64,000 nucleotides of DNA from assembly GCF_024347295.1 (NCBI RefSeq), contig NZ_AP025459.1, positions 310,001-374,000 of the forward strand. Reading direction: 5' to 3'. Source of the stretch: Vibrio artabrorum (lineage in GTDB: Bacteria; Pseudomonadota; Gammaproteobacteria; Enterobacterales; Vibrionaceae). The notes under the pieces are model-generated. The model had not been told where the DNA came from. It made no database searches and saw only the letters and a list, made by a program, of their open reading frames with translations. Shown piece by piece: positions 18,325 to 30,267 of the stretch (position 1 is the stretch's first letter; each line of letters begins with the position of its first letter). Position numbers and translations under genes: made by a program.

Positions 18325-18356
18325 AAAAACTCCGACAAATTCTGTCGGAGTTTTTT
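18325..18356. terminator. Bidirectional-type terminator after the amino-acid ABC operon
   Basis: ACTCCGACA (18329-18337) pairs perfectly with TGTCGGAGT (18343-18351) around a 5-nt loop. It is flanked by an A run on the left and a T run on the right. On the minus strand it lies about 40 bp after the ATPase gene stop, so it ends that operon before the next promoter. Confidence 0.88.
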
Positions 18357-18392
18357 AACGGTCGAACCTTGAAGCTATGCCAGCCATCTAGC

Positions 18393-19247
18393 TCATGAAT
18401 CAAGCTTAAGAAACTGTCTTACCCTTGATGAATCTGGGTTAGTGAAAAACTTCTTTGGGTTGGATTGTTCAATCAATATGCCCTTCTCAAGAAACACCAC
18501 CTGATCTGACACCTGACGCGCAAACTCCATCTCATGCGTCACCACCACCATGGTGTAGCCCTCTTGCGACAGTTTCTTCATCACCAATAACACTTCTTCG
18601 ACCAATTCAGGATCGAGTGCTGACGTTGGCTCATCAAACAGCAACACATCCGGCTCCATCGCGAGAGCTCTGGCAATGGCGACACGTTGCTTTTGCCCAC
18701 CCGATAACATGCTTGGGTAGTTCTCTAATTTGTGCGACATCCCCACCTTATCGAGTTGCTTACGAGCCATCTCTTCGGCGTCTGATTTCGCTATCTTCTT
18801 AACGTGAACGAGCGCTTCCATGACGTTTTGCAACACGGTTAGATGCGGCCACAAATTGAAGCTTTGGAAAACCATACCAAGGCGCTCTCTGAGTTTCGCC
18901 AGCTCTTTGTATTTGAGAGGTTTACCCGTTTCTGAGTTGATACCAATGCGTTCATCACCCATAAAGATCGTGCCGCGCTCTGGCTGCTCTAACCAATTCA
19001 TGCAACGTAATAGTGTCGATTTCCCCGACCCAGACGAGCCGAGAATACTCACCACATCGCCTTTGTTGATGGTGAGGTTGATGTCTCGTAATACTTCGAT
19101 GCCATCAAACTGTTTCGACAGGTTTTCAACCTTGATGATCGTCTCACGTTGTTCCAATTGTGGCTCGCACTCAATCACTTCCAAATTTACGCCCAAAGAA
19201 GGGTTAATCGGTGCTTCCGTTTCAATAGTCTCTGATTGTTTAAGCAT
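18393..19247 (-). CDS. Polar amino-acid-type ABC transporter ATP-binding protein
   Basis: This 284-residue ATPase belongs to the HisP/GlnQ group. Walker A is GSSGSGKST, Q-loop VFQSFNLWPH, signature LSGGQKQR, Walker B DVLLFDEPTSALDPELV, and switch His VVTHEMEFA. I start at ATG 19247, which has GAGGG eight bases upstream and overlaps the permease stop by 8 bp. The 60-bp longer reading lies within the permease gene. A roughly 35-residue acidic N-terminal extension before the ABC domain is unusual. The proposed cargo is taurine or a related amino compound, from the adjacent genes. Confidence 0.9.
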   Translation of the reverse strand: MLKQSETIETEAPINPSLGVNLEVIECEPQLEQRETIIKVENLSKQFDGIEVLRDINLTINKGDVVSILGSSGSGKSTLLRCMNWLEQPERGTIFMGDERIGINSETGKPLKYKELAKLRERLGMVFQSFNLWPHLTVLQNVMEALVHVKKIAKSDAEEMARKQLDKVGMSHKLENYPSMLSGGQKQRVAIARALAMEPDVLLFDEPTSALDPELVEEVLLVMKKLSQEGYTMVVVTHEMEFARQVSDQVVFLEKGILIEQSNPKKFFTNPDSSRVRQFLKLDS

Positions 19248-19920
19248 GGCTAAGCCCTCTAAGTTCAACTTTGGTTTGGATTCGTTTGGTGATGGTTTCA
19301 AGTGCAATACTCACTGCCCAGTAGAGCGCGATAGCAATGATGAACGCATTCAATGGGATAAAGTACGTTGATTGAATGCTGTTGGCGGCCGCGGTAATTT
19401 CTGCGACGGTAATGATGCTGAGAAACGCGGTGTCTTTTAAGCAGATGATGAGTTGGTTAGTGATCAGAGGAACCGATTTAAACAACACATTAGGGGTAAT
19501 AACTCGGGTAAAGGTTTTGAATTTAGAGAAGCCATAAGCGTGCGCAGCTTCGATGTAACCCGGCTCTAGTCCTTTACGAACCCCTCGAAAAATCTCACAA
19601 AAATAGGTACCGTGATAGAGACTTAGTGCGATGATTCCCGCAGTGGTCGCATCGAGTCGAATACCAACTTGAGGCAACCCGTAATAGAGCAGGTACGCTA
19701 AGATAAGAAACGGCAAAGTACGCATAATGCCTATCAAACTATTGATGGTGTACTTCACACCGAGTCTTGAGTTTGATGAGCAATGGTTTTCGAGGCAATA
19801 CAACAAACTGATGCCAATGATGAAACTCAAGATTGAAGACGAAACAAAAAGATTAAGAGTGGTCACAAATCCCGAAGCAAACAGCTCTTTTTGTTGCCAG
19901 ATAATATTCCATTCTTCCAT
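19240..19920 (-). CDS. Polar amino-acid-type ABC transporter permease (second)
   Basis: This 226-residue HisM/GlnP-type inner-membrane permease has a coupling loop around FRGVRKGLEPGYIEAAHAYGFSKFKTF and a helix-rich remainder. Like other polar-amino-acid permeases it works as a heterodimer, here with the 213-residue permease encoded 151 bp upstream. That gap contains a 9-bp-arm hairpin (TTACCTGCT/AGCAGGTAA, 19936-19968), which could tune expression between the two cistrons. Confidence 0.9.
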   Translation of the reverse strand: MEEWNIIWQQKELFASGFVTTLNLFVSSSILSFIIGISLLYCLENHCSSNSRLGVKYTINSLIGIMRTLPFLILAYLLYYGLPQVGIRLDATTAGIIALSLYHGTYFCEIFRGVRKGLEPGYIEAAHAYGFSKFKTFTRVITPNVLFKSVPLITNQLIICLKDTAFLSIITVAEITAAANSIQSTYFIPLNAFIIAIALYWAVSIALETITKRIQTKVELRGLSHA

Positions 19921-20071
19921 ATTTACTCCTTAAACTTACCTGCTCAATCACGCTTCACAAGCAGGTAATAGTGTTTCTGACCAAGTAGCCATGACGGCTA
20001 AATTGTTGCTGCGGTTGATACCAGAGGCATCGCTGATAACAGTAACTACGATTGATAACCGCTGTAGACAC

Positions 20072-20713
20072 TTACGGCTGCAGATAAGTCGCTCGGTTTT
20101 CAGCCATAGCTTGCAACTTCACCAACACACCAATAATCAACATGTATATAGCACCAGCACACAGAATCGGCCCAAGTGGTTCATAAGTGACCGCAGAGAT
20201 TCTATTGGTGACACGGGTTAAGTCGACAATGCCGATCACCGCGATAGCTGGGCTGCCTTTGATTAAGAACGACATCTCATTGACTAGTGCAGGTAGGCTC
20301 ATGATCACCATTTGTGGGAACATGATTCTGCGGAAGTAAGTTATACGTCTCATACCAATGGCTTCAGCCGCTTCCATTTGCCCTTTTGAAAAGTTCAGAA
20401 AGGCGTTGCGCCAAATCTCCGCATTGAATGCCGATGTATTGAGTGTGAGTGCTAAAATGGCAGAAACGTGCTTATCTAAATTGATGCCAAATGATGGAAA
20501 AGAAAGGAAAATAAACAGAGCCAGTGTCACCAAAGGCGTTGCTCGTGCCCAACTGACATAGATGCCCAACATTTGATCCACAAATGGGATTTTCATCATT
20601 CTAATCAAGGCAATCATTAAGCCGATAACGACACCGAATACAATCGATACTGCCGATATCCATGCCGTCGCCCACGCCCCCTGTAGCAACTGTTCCCAAG
20701 CGTAATAATCCAT
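20072..20713 (-). CDS. Polar amino-acid-type ABC transporter permease (first)
   Basis: This 213-residue HisQ/HisM-family permease has an N-terminal membrane segment (AWATAWISAVSIVFGVVIGL) and a coupling loop with NFSKGQMEAAEAIGMRRITYFRR. It lies between the binding-protein gene and the second permease on the same strand. A strong hairpin separates it from the binding-protein gene, which usually means more binding protein than permease is made. Confidence 0.9.
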   Translation of the reverse strand: MDYYAWEQLLQGAWATAWISAVSIVFGVVIGLMIALIRMMKIPFVDQMLGIYVSWARATPLVTLALFIFLSFPSFGINLDKHVSAILALTLNTSAFNAEIWRNAFLNFSKGQMEAAEAIGMRRITYFRRIMFPQMVIMSLPALVNEMSFLIKGSPAIAVIGIVDLTRVTNRISAVTYEPLGPILCAGAIYMLIIGVLVKLQAMAENRATYLQP

Positions 20714-20798
20714 AAACGACCTCTTTGATCAGCGACTTATTTCGATAGATTGTGCACAAATGACTCATGGGCTAAACCGCTTTGACCCCATTAGCATG

Positions 20799-20827
20799 GA
20801 CACAAACAGTCGCTAACTGTTTGTGTC
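20799..20827 (-). promoter_or_regulatory. Intercistronic hairpin between binding protein and permease genes
   Basis: GACACAAACAGT and ACTGTTTGTGTC are perfect 12-bp arms around CGCTA. No T run follows on the minus strand, so it is not a classic terminator. Such hairpins commonly protect the upstream binding-protein mRNA from 3' decay, or partly terminate, giving unequal subunit levels. Confidence 0.75.
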
Positions 20828-20843
20828 GGCACGTACTGATTCG

Positions 20844-21710
20844 CTATTGAACAGCGATCAGCTTGTGATACTGCTCGACGGAAGTAATGGCTTCTGAAGG
20901 GAGTTGGTCGAACGATTCACCGAACCACTTCTTCTGCAACTCTGCCATTTTTCCTGTTTGTTCAAGATGGCGGAAAAACTCGGTTAGGTAAGCCAAAAGC
21001 TCAGGATTATTTTTAGGAACTGGCCAGCTCACGAAACCTGGGCCAGAGACCGCTTCGCCTTTTTTGAATACCTTTGACTTCGACTTCACCACCTCGTTAA
21101 CCGAAACCACACTGTTGATCACATAGTCGATACGGCCGATTGCCAAATCGGAATACGCTTCTGGATAAGATTGATACTGAACCACTTTCCCCAAAGACTT
21201 GCCTTGGGCTTCAAGCATTTCTTCCAACTCCGGCAGTCGCTCTAGCAAGGCACTACCCGCTTGTAGCCCCACCGTTTTACCATCTAAATCCGCAACAGTA
21301 TTGATGTCGTCAGCATCCGCTCGGGTTAAGAAGTAGTGCTGCGCGGAAGCGATCGGTGGAGTAAAGTCGAAGGCCTTTAAACGGGCGTCGGTAATGATTG
21401 CGCCGGTTAACGCCACATCGTATTGACCTGCGGATACTGATGCGAGTAACCCAGTCCAAGGTAAGATCTCTTGTTCAATATCGAACTTCGAATATTCACG
21501 CAGTTCATCAAGCAGATCTTTATTGATCCCAGCCGGATTACCACGATCGATGTAGTTGAATGGCGAATAGTTATCCTCTGTCGCCACTTTCATAAAACCT
21601 TGCTTTTCGATAGTTGCAAGATCGGATGCTTGTGCAACACCAAAACAACCCAGTACGACGGTTGCTGCCGCTGTTGAAACCCATGCCTTCATCGTCATTC
21701 CCTGTTTCAT
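20844..21710 (-). CDS. Periplasmic amino-acid-type binding protein of the ABC importer
   Basis: This 288-residue family-3 solute-binding protein has a signal peptide ending near VAQAS (about residue 28). The usual opening LATIEKQGFMKVATEDNYSPFNYID follows in outline. Further hallmarks are DVALTGAIITDARLKAFDFTPPIA and DLDGKTVGLQAGSA. AAGGAAAG lies seven bases before the ATG. The ligand is not deducible from sequence. The divergent MocR gene, aminotransferase and isethionate-type genes suggest taurine or another omega-amino compound. Confidence 0.88.
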   Translation of the reverse strand: MKQGMTMKAWVSTAAATVVLGCFGVAQASDLATIEKQGFMKVATEDNYSPFNYIDRGNPAGINKDLLDELREYSKFDIEQEILPWTGLLASVSAGQYDVALTGAIITDARLKAFDFTPPIASAQHYFLTRADADDINTVADLDGKTVGLQAGSALLERLPELEEMLEAQGKSLGKVVQYQSYPEAYSDLAIGRIDYVINSVVSVNEVVKSKSKVFKKGEAVSGPGFVSWPVPKNNPELLAYLTEFFRHLEQTGKMAELQKKWFGESFDQLPSEAITSVEQYHKLIAVQ

Positions 21711-21792
21711 GCGCTTTCCTTATCGAGATTATTTGCCTGCCTTTACTTTATGAACGGAATGAGCCGAAGACGTAGAGCCAATTTGGTTTTCA

Positions 21793-21802
21793 GGTTGGGA
21801 CA
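21793..21802. promoter_or_regulatory. Candidate MocR-regulator site, ABC/MocR intergenic region
   Basis: GGTTGGGACA (reverse complement TGTCCCAACC) lies between the divergent ABC importer and MocR genes. It resembles AGTCCCTAATCC and TGACCCAATCC in the aminotransferase/TSUP intergenic region. A shared motif at both divergent promoters of one pathway is what a local regulator would need. This assignment is by eye only. Confidence 0.35.
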
Positions 21803-21948
21803 GAACTATTTTTAGGTTAGAGCTGCGCATATTTCTCATTAGATACCGATCAAAAGCCAGTCCTTAAATATCAATATGAACTCTGGCTCGCTTCTTGCTC
21901 TTTTATAAAAATAGGACCGAGATTTACTGAGAATAAGGACTGTCTCTC

Positions 21949-23463
21949 ATGGCGATAAATCACAATTGTTTCATCGAGTTTGATTCCAAAAGAAGCCTGC
22001 AAGAGCAAGTACGTAGCTATTTGGTGACGGCGATATTGAAAGGTATTTTTCCTGTGGAAAAAGCGCTTCCGTCTTGTCGCAAGCTCTCTAGCCAATTAGG
22101 GGTATCACGCAATACGGTCTCGCTGGTGTACGATAGTTTGCTCGATGATGGTTATCTCATCAGCAAACCTCGTAGTGGGTATTACCTGTCAGAAAAGTAT
22201 CAAAATCCAAGCGAAGAAATGGATGCGAACTTGGATCATTTTGAATCAACAGACAACGACAATGCACCGGATTGGAGCAAGCGAGTAAAACTGCAATTGA
22301 GCCAATACCCTCGCATCGTCAAACCCTCACATTGGAGCTGCTACCAATACCCATTTATTTTTGGTCAACCCTCTATCAATGACTTTCCATTAGCGCAATG
22401 GCGGGAAGCCACAAGAAAGGTCACCTCAGATCCAAATGACCACCGCTGGCTGTGTGACAAGGTCGATAAAGACGTCGACATGCTGGTCGAACAGATACGC
22501 ACAAGAGTGCTTCCTCAGCGCGGTATTCATGCCCAAAGCGATGAGATCCTCATAACCTTAGGTTCGCAGAATGCGCTCTATTTGATTTCAACCTTGCTCA
22601 TGAACCATGAGAGCCGAGTCGGAGTCGAGAACCCCGGCTACAAGGAAGCGAATCACACCTTTAATCTCGCTGGCGCGCAGTTACACCCACATCAAGTGGA
22701 TGAACAAGGATTGAGATTCAATGAGCACTCTTCACTGTGTGATCACTTCTATGTTACGCCGAGCCACCAAGCTCCAACGGGTGTCACCATGAGTGACGAA
22801 CGTCGAGCTCAGTTACTGGAAATGGCCAAAGCCAATGATGCGGTGATTATCGAAGATGACTATGACGCTGAGTGCAACGTGGAGTGGAATCCTAAGCCCG
22901 CGCTAAAAGCCAGTGACAAGGAAGGACGTGTCATCTACATCAGCAGCTTCTCTAAACTATTAGCCCCCGGCTTGAGGTTAGGCTACATCGTGGCACCTGA
23001 AGAGTTAATCTACGACCTTAGAATACTGCGGAGATTGATGTATCGACATGCGCCAAGCCGCGTTCAGATGGAAGTCGCGCACTTTATTGAACAAGGCTAC
23101 TACGACAGCTTTGTGAGGCGCTTTAGGGAGAACACGCGCCAGCGCTGGAAGCTGATCAACGATGCCGTGTTAAAATACTTACCTGACTGTAAGCGACTGG
23201 CTCAAAGCGAGCAGGCCAACTCTCTGTGGCTACAAACCCCCAGCCACATCAATAGCCAGCGTTTAGCTTCACGAGCCGCCCAAAAAGGCATATTGATTGA
23301 GACAGGCTATTCGCACTTTATGAGTAATACCGAAACGAAATCGGGCTGTGAAGCATTGTCAGAATATGATCCCAACTCCTATTTTCGACTGGGCTTTCAC
23401 GCTATCGATAAAGATCTGATCGCCCCCGGCATCAAAGAGCTGTCAGAAGTGATGAAGATCTAG
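21949..23463 (+). CDS. MocR-type regulator (GntR winged helix fused to aminotransferase fold), TauR-like
   Basis: This 504-residue chimera has an N-terminal GntR DNA-binding domain (about 10-80; LPSCRKLSSQLGVSRNTVSLVYDSLLDDGYL in outline). A linker leads into a fold-type I aminotransferase-like domain. The PLP lysine lies in SSFSKLLAPGLRLGYI, and the cofactor Asp/Tyr region in IIEDDYDAECN. MocR regulators sense PLP plus an amine: TauR responds to taurine, EnuR to ectoine derivatives, GabR to GABA. Its position between an amino-compound importer and a class III aminotransferase makes it the likely local activator. The TauR-like role is inferred from the neighbouring genes. Confidence 0.9.
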   Translation: MAINHNCFIEFDSKRSLQEQVRSYLVTAILKGIFPVEKALPSCRKLSSQLGVSRNTVSLVYDSLLDDGYLISKPRSGYYLSEKYQNPSEEMDANLDHFESTDNDNAPDWSKRVKLQLSQYPRIVKPSHWSCYQYPFIFGQPSINDFPLAQWREATRKVTSDPNDHRWLCDKVDKDVDMLVEQIRTRVLPQRGIHAQSDEILITLGSQNALYLISTLLMNHESRVGVENPGYKEANHTFNLAGAQLHPHQVDEQGLRFNEHSSLCDHFYVTPSHQAPTGVTMSDERRAQLLEMAKANDAVIIEDDYDAECNVEWNPKPALKASDKEGRVIYISSFSKLLAPGLRLGYIVAPEELIYDLRILRRLMYRHAPSRVQMEVAHFIEQGYYDSFVRRFRENTRQRWKLINDAVLKYLPDCKRLAQSEQANSLWLQTPSHINSQRLASRAAQKGILIETGYSHFMSNTETKSGCEALSEYDPNSYFRLGFHAIDKDLIAPGIKELSEVMKI

Positions 23464-23511
23464 CATCACTAAAGCGCAGTTTGACCAGAGTGATTAAGTG
23501 GAAGAACGTAA

Positions 23512-23537
23512 AAAAGAGCATCAGTCGATGCTCTTTT
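23512..23537 (+). terminator. Rho-independent terminator of the MocR gene
   Basis: AAAAGAGCATC and GATGCTCTTTT pair over 11 bases around AGTC, about 50 bp after the stop. A and T runs on both sides would let it act in both directions, including for the convergent aminotransferase gene. Confidence 0.85.
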
Positions 23538-23631
23538 GTCGTTTCTGAAGGTTAAGTTCGACACATTAAAAAGAACAGGGAATCCTTTACCAAAGTGCCT
23601 TGGTTACTGCGCTGGCTATCTGATTAAACAA

Positions 23632-24948
23632 TTAAGAAGCGATTTCACACAACACTTCATCAATGATCTTGACGCCTTTTTTAATCTCGCTTGGCTGAAT
23701 AACCAAAGGTGGCGCGACGTGAATGCGGTTATTCACAATGAAAGTCAACAGACCTCGCTTGGTCAATTGCGCTTTCAATTGCCCCATTTTTTCATTGCTT
23801 AAAGGTGTTTTACTTTCACGATCTTCCACTAGCTCTACTGCCCAGAACATCCCTTTACCACGTACATCACCAATTATAGGATGCAACTCTTGAAGGTTCA
23901 GCAGAAGCGGCCCTAAAACGCTGTTACCGACGTTATCAGCATGCGTGACAATGCCCTCTTGCTCCATCACATCGAGCGTTGCGACGATCGAGGCCATCGC
24001 CAAAGGGTGACCAGAATACGTTAATCCGCCCATAAAGAAATTCGACTTAAAATACTCAACGATCGGTTCACTGACCACCACACCACCAGCCGGTACATAA
24101 CCCGAGTTCACCCCTTTCGCGAAAGTAATCAGATCTGGCACGACATTGAAGTGTTCAAACGCAAACCACTTACCCGTGCGACCAAAGCCGACCATCACCT
24201 CATCGAAGATCAGTTGAATGCCATGTTTGGTTGCCAGCTCACGCACGCCGACAAGGTAATCTTTGGGCGGAATGAGAAAGCCCGCTGTTCCAGGAATGGT
24301 CTCTAGAATAATCGCCGCAATCGCCGTTGGTCCTTCGCATTCAATCACTCGCTCTAAATGCTGCAGGGCACGCTCACTCTCTTCAGCTTCAGTCGCCGCG
24401 TTGAATTCGCTTCGATAGAGAAATGGATTGAAGAAGTGAACGTGCCCACGGCTATACTCGTTTGGAATTCGACGAAAGTCCCCCGTCGCAGCAATAGCAG
24501 TGCCTGTATTGCCATGATAAGAACGGTAAGCAGAGAGTACCTTGTCGCGCCCTGTGAATTGTCTCGCCATGCGAATCGCATTTTCGTTAGCGTCTGCGCC
24601 TGCATTGGTAAAGAATACCTTCTGAAACGTGCTGGGGGCTTTCGACAAAATGCGCTTGGCCGCCAAACCACGAGTAAGGTTTGCGGTCGCAGGGGCAACG
24701 GTCACCAATGAGTCAGCCTGATCTTTAATCGCTTTGATCACTTGTGGATGCTGGTGACCAATATTGGTGTTAACGAGCTGGCTACTAAAATCAAGGTACT
24801 CTTTACCTTCGTAGTCCCACATTTTGCACCCTTGCCCACCCGCAATGGCGATAGGCTCAGCCGCTTCTTGAATCGACCAAGAATGAAATACGCTCTTGTC
24901 GAGGTCGATAATATCTTGGTTCACAAGCTGTTCTGTTGATACTTCCAT
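23632..24948 (-). CDS. Class III (omega-amino acid) aminotransferase, probable taurine aminotransferase
   Basis: This 438-residue PLP enzyme shows class III features. These are KMWDYEGKEYLDFSSQLVNTNIGHQHP (shortened; about 35-60), the phosphate-binding TNAGADANENAIRMAR, the cofactor Asp in LIFDEVMVGFGRTGKWF, and the Schiff-base Lys in ITFAKGVNSGYVPAGG. I start at ATG 24948, where GGAG lies eight bases upstream. The longer frame from 25089 starts with unrelated sequence and covers the divergent promoter. The SSQLVN/NIGHQHP pattern is shared with a group that includes taurine:2-oxoglutarate aminotransferase. With the reductase and exporter nearby, taurine to sulfoacetaldehyde is the best guess. 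Beta-alanine, GABA or diaminobutyrate are alternatives. Confidence 0.85.
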   Translation of the reverse strand: MEVSTEQLVNQDIIDLDKSVFHSWSIQEAAEPIAIAGGQGCKMWDYEGKEYLDFSSQLVNTNIGHQHPQVIKAIKDQADSLVTVAPATANLTRGLAAKRILSKAPSTFQKVFFTNAGADANENAIRMARQFTGRDKVLSAYRSYHGNTGTAIAATGDFRRIPNEYSRGHVHFFNPFLYRSEFNAATEAEESERALQHLERVIECEGPTAIAAIILETIPGTAGFLIPPKDYLVGVRELATKHGIQLIFDEVMVGFGRTGKWFAFEHFNVVPDLITFAKGVNSGYVPAGGVVVSEPIVEYFKSNFFMGGLTYSGHPLAMASIVATLDVMEQEGIVTHADNVGNSVLGPLLLNLQELHPIIGDVRGKGMFWAVELVEDRESKTPLSNEKMGQLKAQLTKRGLLTFIVNNRIHVAPPLVIQPSEIKKGVKIIDEVLCEIAS

Positions 24949-25136
24949 TTCATCGTCTCCATTAACAACACTAGATTCACAGCCGCTCGTGCTTGGCTTG
25001 TCTTCGCGAATGAAAGACGCGAAACACGACATTAAAAAGGCTGCGCTATCGGATGGAATAATCTTCATCCCAAACAGGGCGGAGCTCATAGTGTCAGTTT
25101 CAACAAAACCGTGGGCCAGTGAATCAGCCCAAACCT

Positions 25137-25170
25137 AGTCCCTAATCCAACCAAAGGCCTGACCCAATCC
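25137..25170. promoter_or_regulatory. Candidate paired MocR-regulator sites, aminotransferase/TSUP intergenic region
   Basis: AGTCCCTAATCC (25137-25148) and TGACCCAATCC (25160-25170) are imperfect direct repeats with starts 23 bp apart. They lie between the divergent aminotransferase and TSUP-SDR genes. Two-turn spacing of direct repeats is typical of MocR regulators. A similar element lies near the MocR gene at 21793. Nothing else is recognisable in the 24949-25292 gap. Confidence 0.35.
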
Positions 25171-25292
25171 AATCGTCGATCTGGCTCTATTCAAAATTCT
25201 TAGGTGTGAATAGATTGAAAGGCAGACGAGACAAGTCTCATCAAACACTAATTAATGCAGCAGTAACTTCAAAAGCAAAGAGGAGAACAAGA

Positions 25293-26006
25293 GTGGAATT
25301 AGGGTTGGCAATGACATTGATTCTGTTTGCAGGAGTAGTGCGAGGCTATTCCGGGTTTGGGTTTGCGATTATCGCTGCGCTCTCCCTAAGCTTTATTGTT
25401 CCACCATTGCAAGCGGTAGCCATCGCTATCCTATTGGATTTTCTAAGCTCTTTCCCTCTGCTCAAACAAAGTAAAACCACCATCAATATGCGGCTTATTA
25501 CCCCGCTGTGTATTGGTATGTTGGTTGCGGTGCCTTTCTCGCTGTATTTCATTAGCACGATATCGGAATCGGGCTTGAAGGCCTTTATCGCAATGATGTC
25601 TTTGGTCGCTGGCTCACTGATTATTTTGGACTTACGCCTCACTTGGTTACACCAACGACACGCGTTTTGGGCGGGAGCAATTTCAGGGTTTAGCATGACC
25701 ACAGCCTCTTCGGGAGGGCCGCCATTAGTGACGTATTTGATGAACCTGACCATTAAAACCAGTGAGCAGAGAGCCACTGCGATTGTGTTTTTTCTTCTGA
25801 GTTCAGCGATTTCACTGATCGGCTTCATATGGATTGGCGCATTAGATCAAGGATCATTCACCACTGGCTTATGGCTATTACCAGCCGCTTTGGTTGGCAA
25901 TATACTGGGTCAAAAACTGTATCTATCAGTACCAAACTTGTCTGCAAAAACAACGACCGCGCCGATTTTGATCGGCATGGCACTACTTATGTTAATTTCA
26001 AATTAG
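25293..26006 (+). CDS. isfE: TSUP-family (TauE/SafE) membrane exporter, probable isethionate exporter
   Basis: This 237-residue polytopic inner-membrane protein carries the TSUP signature: GVVRGYSGFGFAIIAAL near the N-terminus and GAISGFSMTTASSGGPPLVTYLM in the middle, two copies of the family's Gly-rich motif. The start is GTG 25293, with AGGAG seven bases upstream. The longer reading begins with a Lys/Arg-rich stretch that is not family-like. The reductase gene follows 12 bp downstream, so they form one operon. In Chromohalobacter, the pair IsfE (TSUP) and IsfD (reductase) exports and forms isethionate during taurine-nitrogen use. The role here is by analogy. Confidence 0.8.
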   Translation: MELGLAMTLILFAGVVRGYSGFGFAIIAALSLSFIVPPLQAVAIAILLDFLSSFPLLKQSKTTINMRLITPLCIGMLVAVPFSLYFISTISESGLKAFIAMMSLVAGSLIILDLRLTWLHQRHAFWAGAISGFSMTTASSGGPPLVTYLMNLTIKTSEQRATAIVFFLLSSAISLIGFIWIGALDQGSFTTGLWLLPAALVGNILGQKLYLSVPNLSAKTTTAPILIGMALLMLISN

Positions 26007-26771
<765 letters not shown>

Positions 26772-26790
26772 GTTCAAACCGACACAAACA

Positions 26791-26820
26791 AAAAAGGTGG
26801 TCTTTTCAGACCACCTTTTT
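26791..26820. terminator. Bidirectional terminator between the reductase and sensor-kinase genes
   Basis: AAAGGTGGTCT and AGACCACCTTT pair over 11 bases with a 4-nt loop, flanked by A and T runs. It lies between the convergent ends of the reductase (+) and the sensor kinase (-), serving both. Confidence 0.92.
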
Positions 26821-26848
26821 ACCCTATATTCAATATTCTCGGATTACT

Positions 26849-29224
<2,376 letters not shown>

Positions 29225-29311
29225 GTACACATTACCATTGTTGTTCCCCTAGCAAACTACTGTTACTCAACTAGTATAGTAGTAGTCATTGATTGAACAA
29301 TAGGGAAAGTT

Positions 29312-30070
29312 ATGAAACGTCGTCTTATGTTAACATTCATGGTTGTTTTTTTTTCAAACGGGTATACTTTTGCAAGCGAACCTCTTGATTACTACATTAT
29401 TTCAAGCCAAGCACAGCCTTTTCAGATTGAAACTGACGGATCCTCCCACAGAGGCATCGTTACAGATATTGTGAAAGCGGTATTCGATGACAGTCAATAT
29501 GAGCTCAACTACCACACTTATCCTTTTAACCGAATGATCGACAAACTTGACGCAAGAGAAAACCCTAACTGGGTAACTTACGGCAGCCCGAGTTGGGGAA
29601 ACATCCAGTCTGTCAACCTGTCTGAGGAACCGATTTACAATGTAAAACACGTATTACTCAGCAGTGGAAAAAAACCATTTGAGTTTAAGACCATTGACGA
29701 TTTATACGGAAAAGCAGTGGTATTACTGATTGGGTTTGAATACCCAAATTTAGAACCTTACATCAAGCAAGGCAAGCTCAACGAAATTCGAGTGAAAGAT
29801 TACAGCGCGGCTTTTCGTGTCTTAAACCGAGCTCCGGGTGATACGGTTTTTGTTGAGATGGAATCAAGAGTCAAATACAACCTAAACGAGCAAAAATTAA
29901 ATTTTGATGACTACCAGATGCAAGATTTTGGTTCTGTGATCAACAACTACCCTATCCACTTAGCTTTTGACCCTAAGATGGATCCTAAACTGCAAAGCTT
30001 CATCAACCAACGCCTCGCTCAAATGAAAGATGATGGCCAACTCGACGACATCGTACAGCGTTATTTGTAA
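29312..30070 (+). CDS. Secreted family-3 solute-binding-like protein, no transporter nearby
   Basis: This 252-residue protein has a signal peptide ending near YTFASE (about residue 22). A compact amino-acid-binding-protein fold follows: GIVTDIVKAVF, YPFNRMIDKLDARENPNW, and a C-terminal QRLAQMKDDGQLDDIVQRYL segment typical of this family. No permease or ATPase is encoded beside it. It is transcribed divergently from the hybrid kinase only 87 bp away. This suggests it presents a ligand to the kinase rather than to a transporter; that is inference. Confidence 0.85.
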   Translation: MKRRLMLTFMVVFFSNGYTFASEPLDYYIISSQAQPFQIETDGSSHRGIVTDIVKAVFDDSQYELNYHTYPFNRMIDKLDARENPNWVTYGSPSWGNIQSVNLSEEPIYNVKHVLLSSGKKPFEFKTIDDLYGKAVVLLIGFEYPNLEPYIKQGKLNEIRVKDYSAAFRVLNRAPGDTVFVEMESRVKYNLNEQKLNFDDYQMQDFGSVINNYPIHLAFDPKMDPKLQSFINQRLAQMKDDGQLDDIVQRYL

Positions 30071-30168
30071 CACCAGCGTAACGAAGAATTGAGCAACAGA
30101 TTGAACAACAAAACAGATAGCTTGGTAACGCACTTTAACTATCGTTGAGGCTTAACTATCTAGCATCT

Positions 30169-30216
30169 AAAAGGCCGCCCTGCTTAACTTAATACGCCAT
30201 TACAGGACGGCCTTTT
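30169..30216. terminator. Bidirectional terminator between binding protein and NADAR genes
   Basis: AAAAGGCCG (30169-30177) pairs with CGGCCTTTT (30208-30216), and inner CCTG/CAGG extends the stem. It lies between convergent gene ends and is flanked by suitable A/T runs. Confidence 0.8.
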
Positions 30217-30267
30217 CAATATACCGTTAGGGCAAACATAAATATGCCCGCTATCAGAATCAACGAA

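Noticed and set aside
24949..25089. N-terminal extension of the aminotransferase frame
   Set aside because: A well-placed ribosome-binding site marks ATG 24948. The extension does not resemble the family and covers the divergent promoter.
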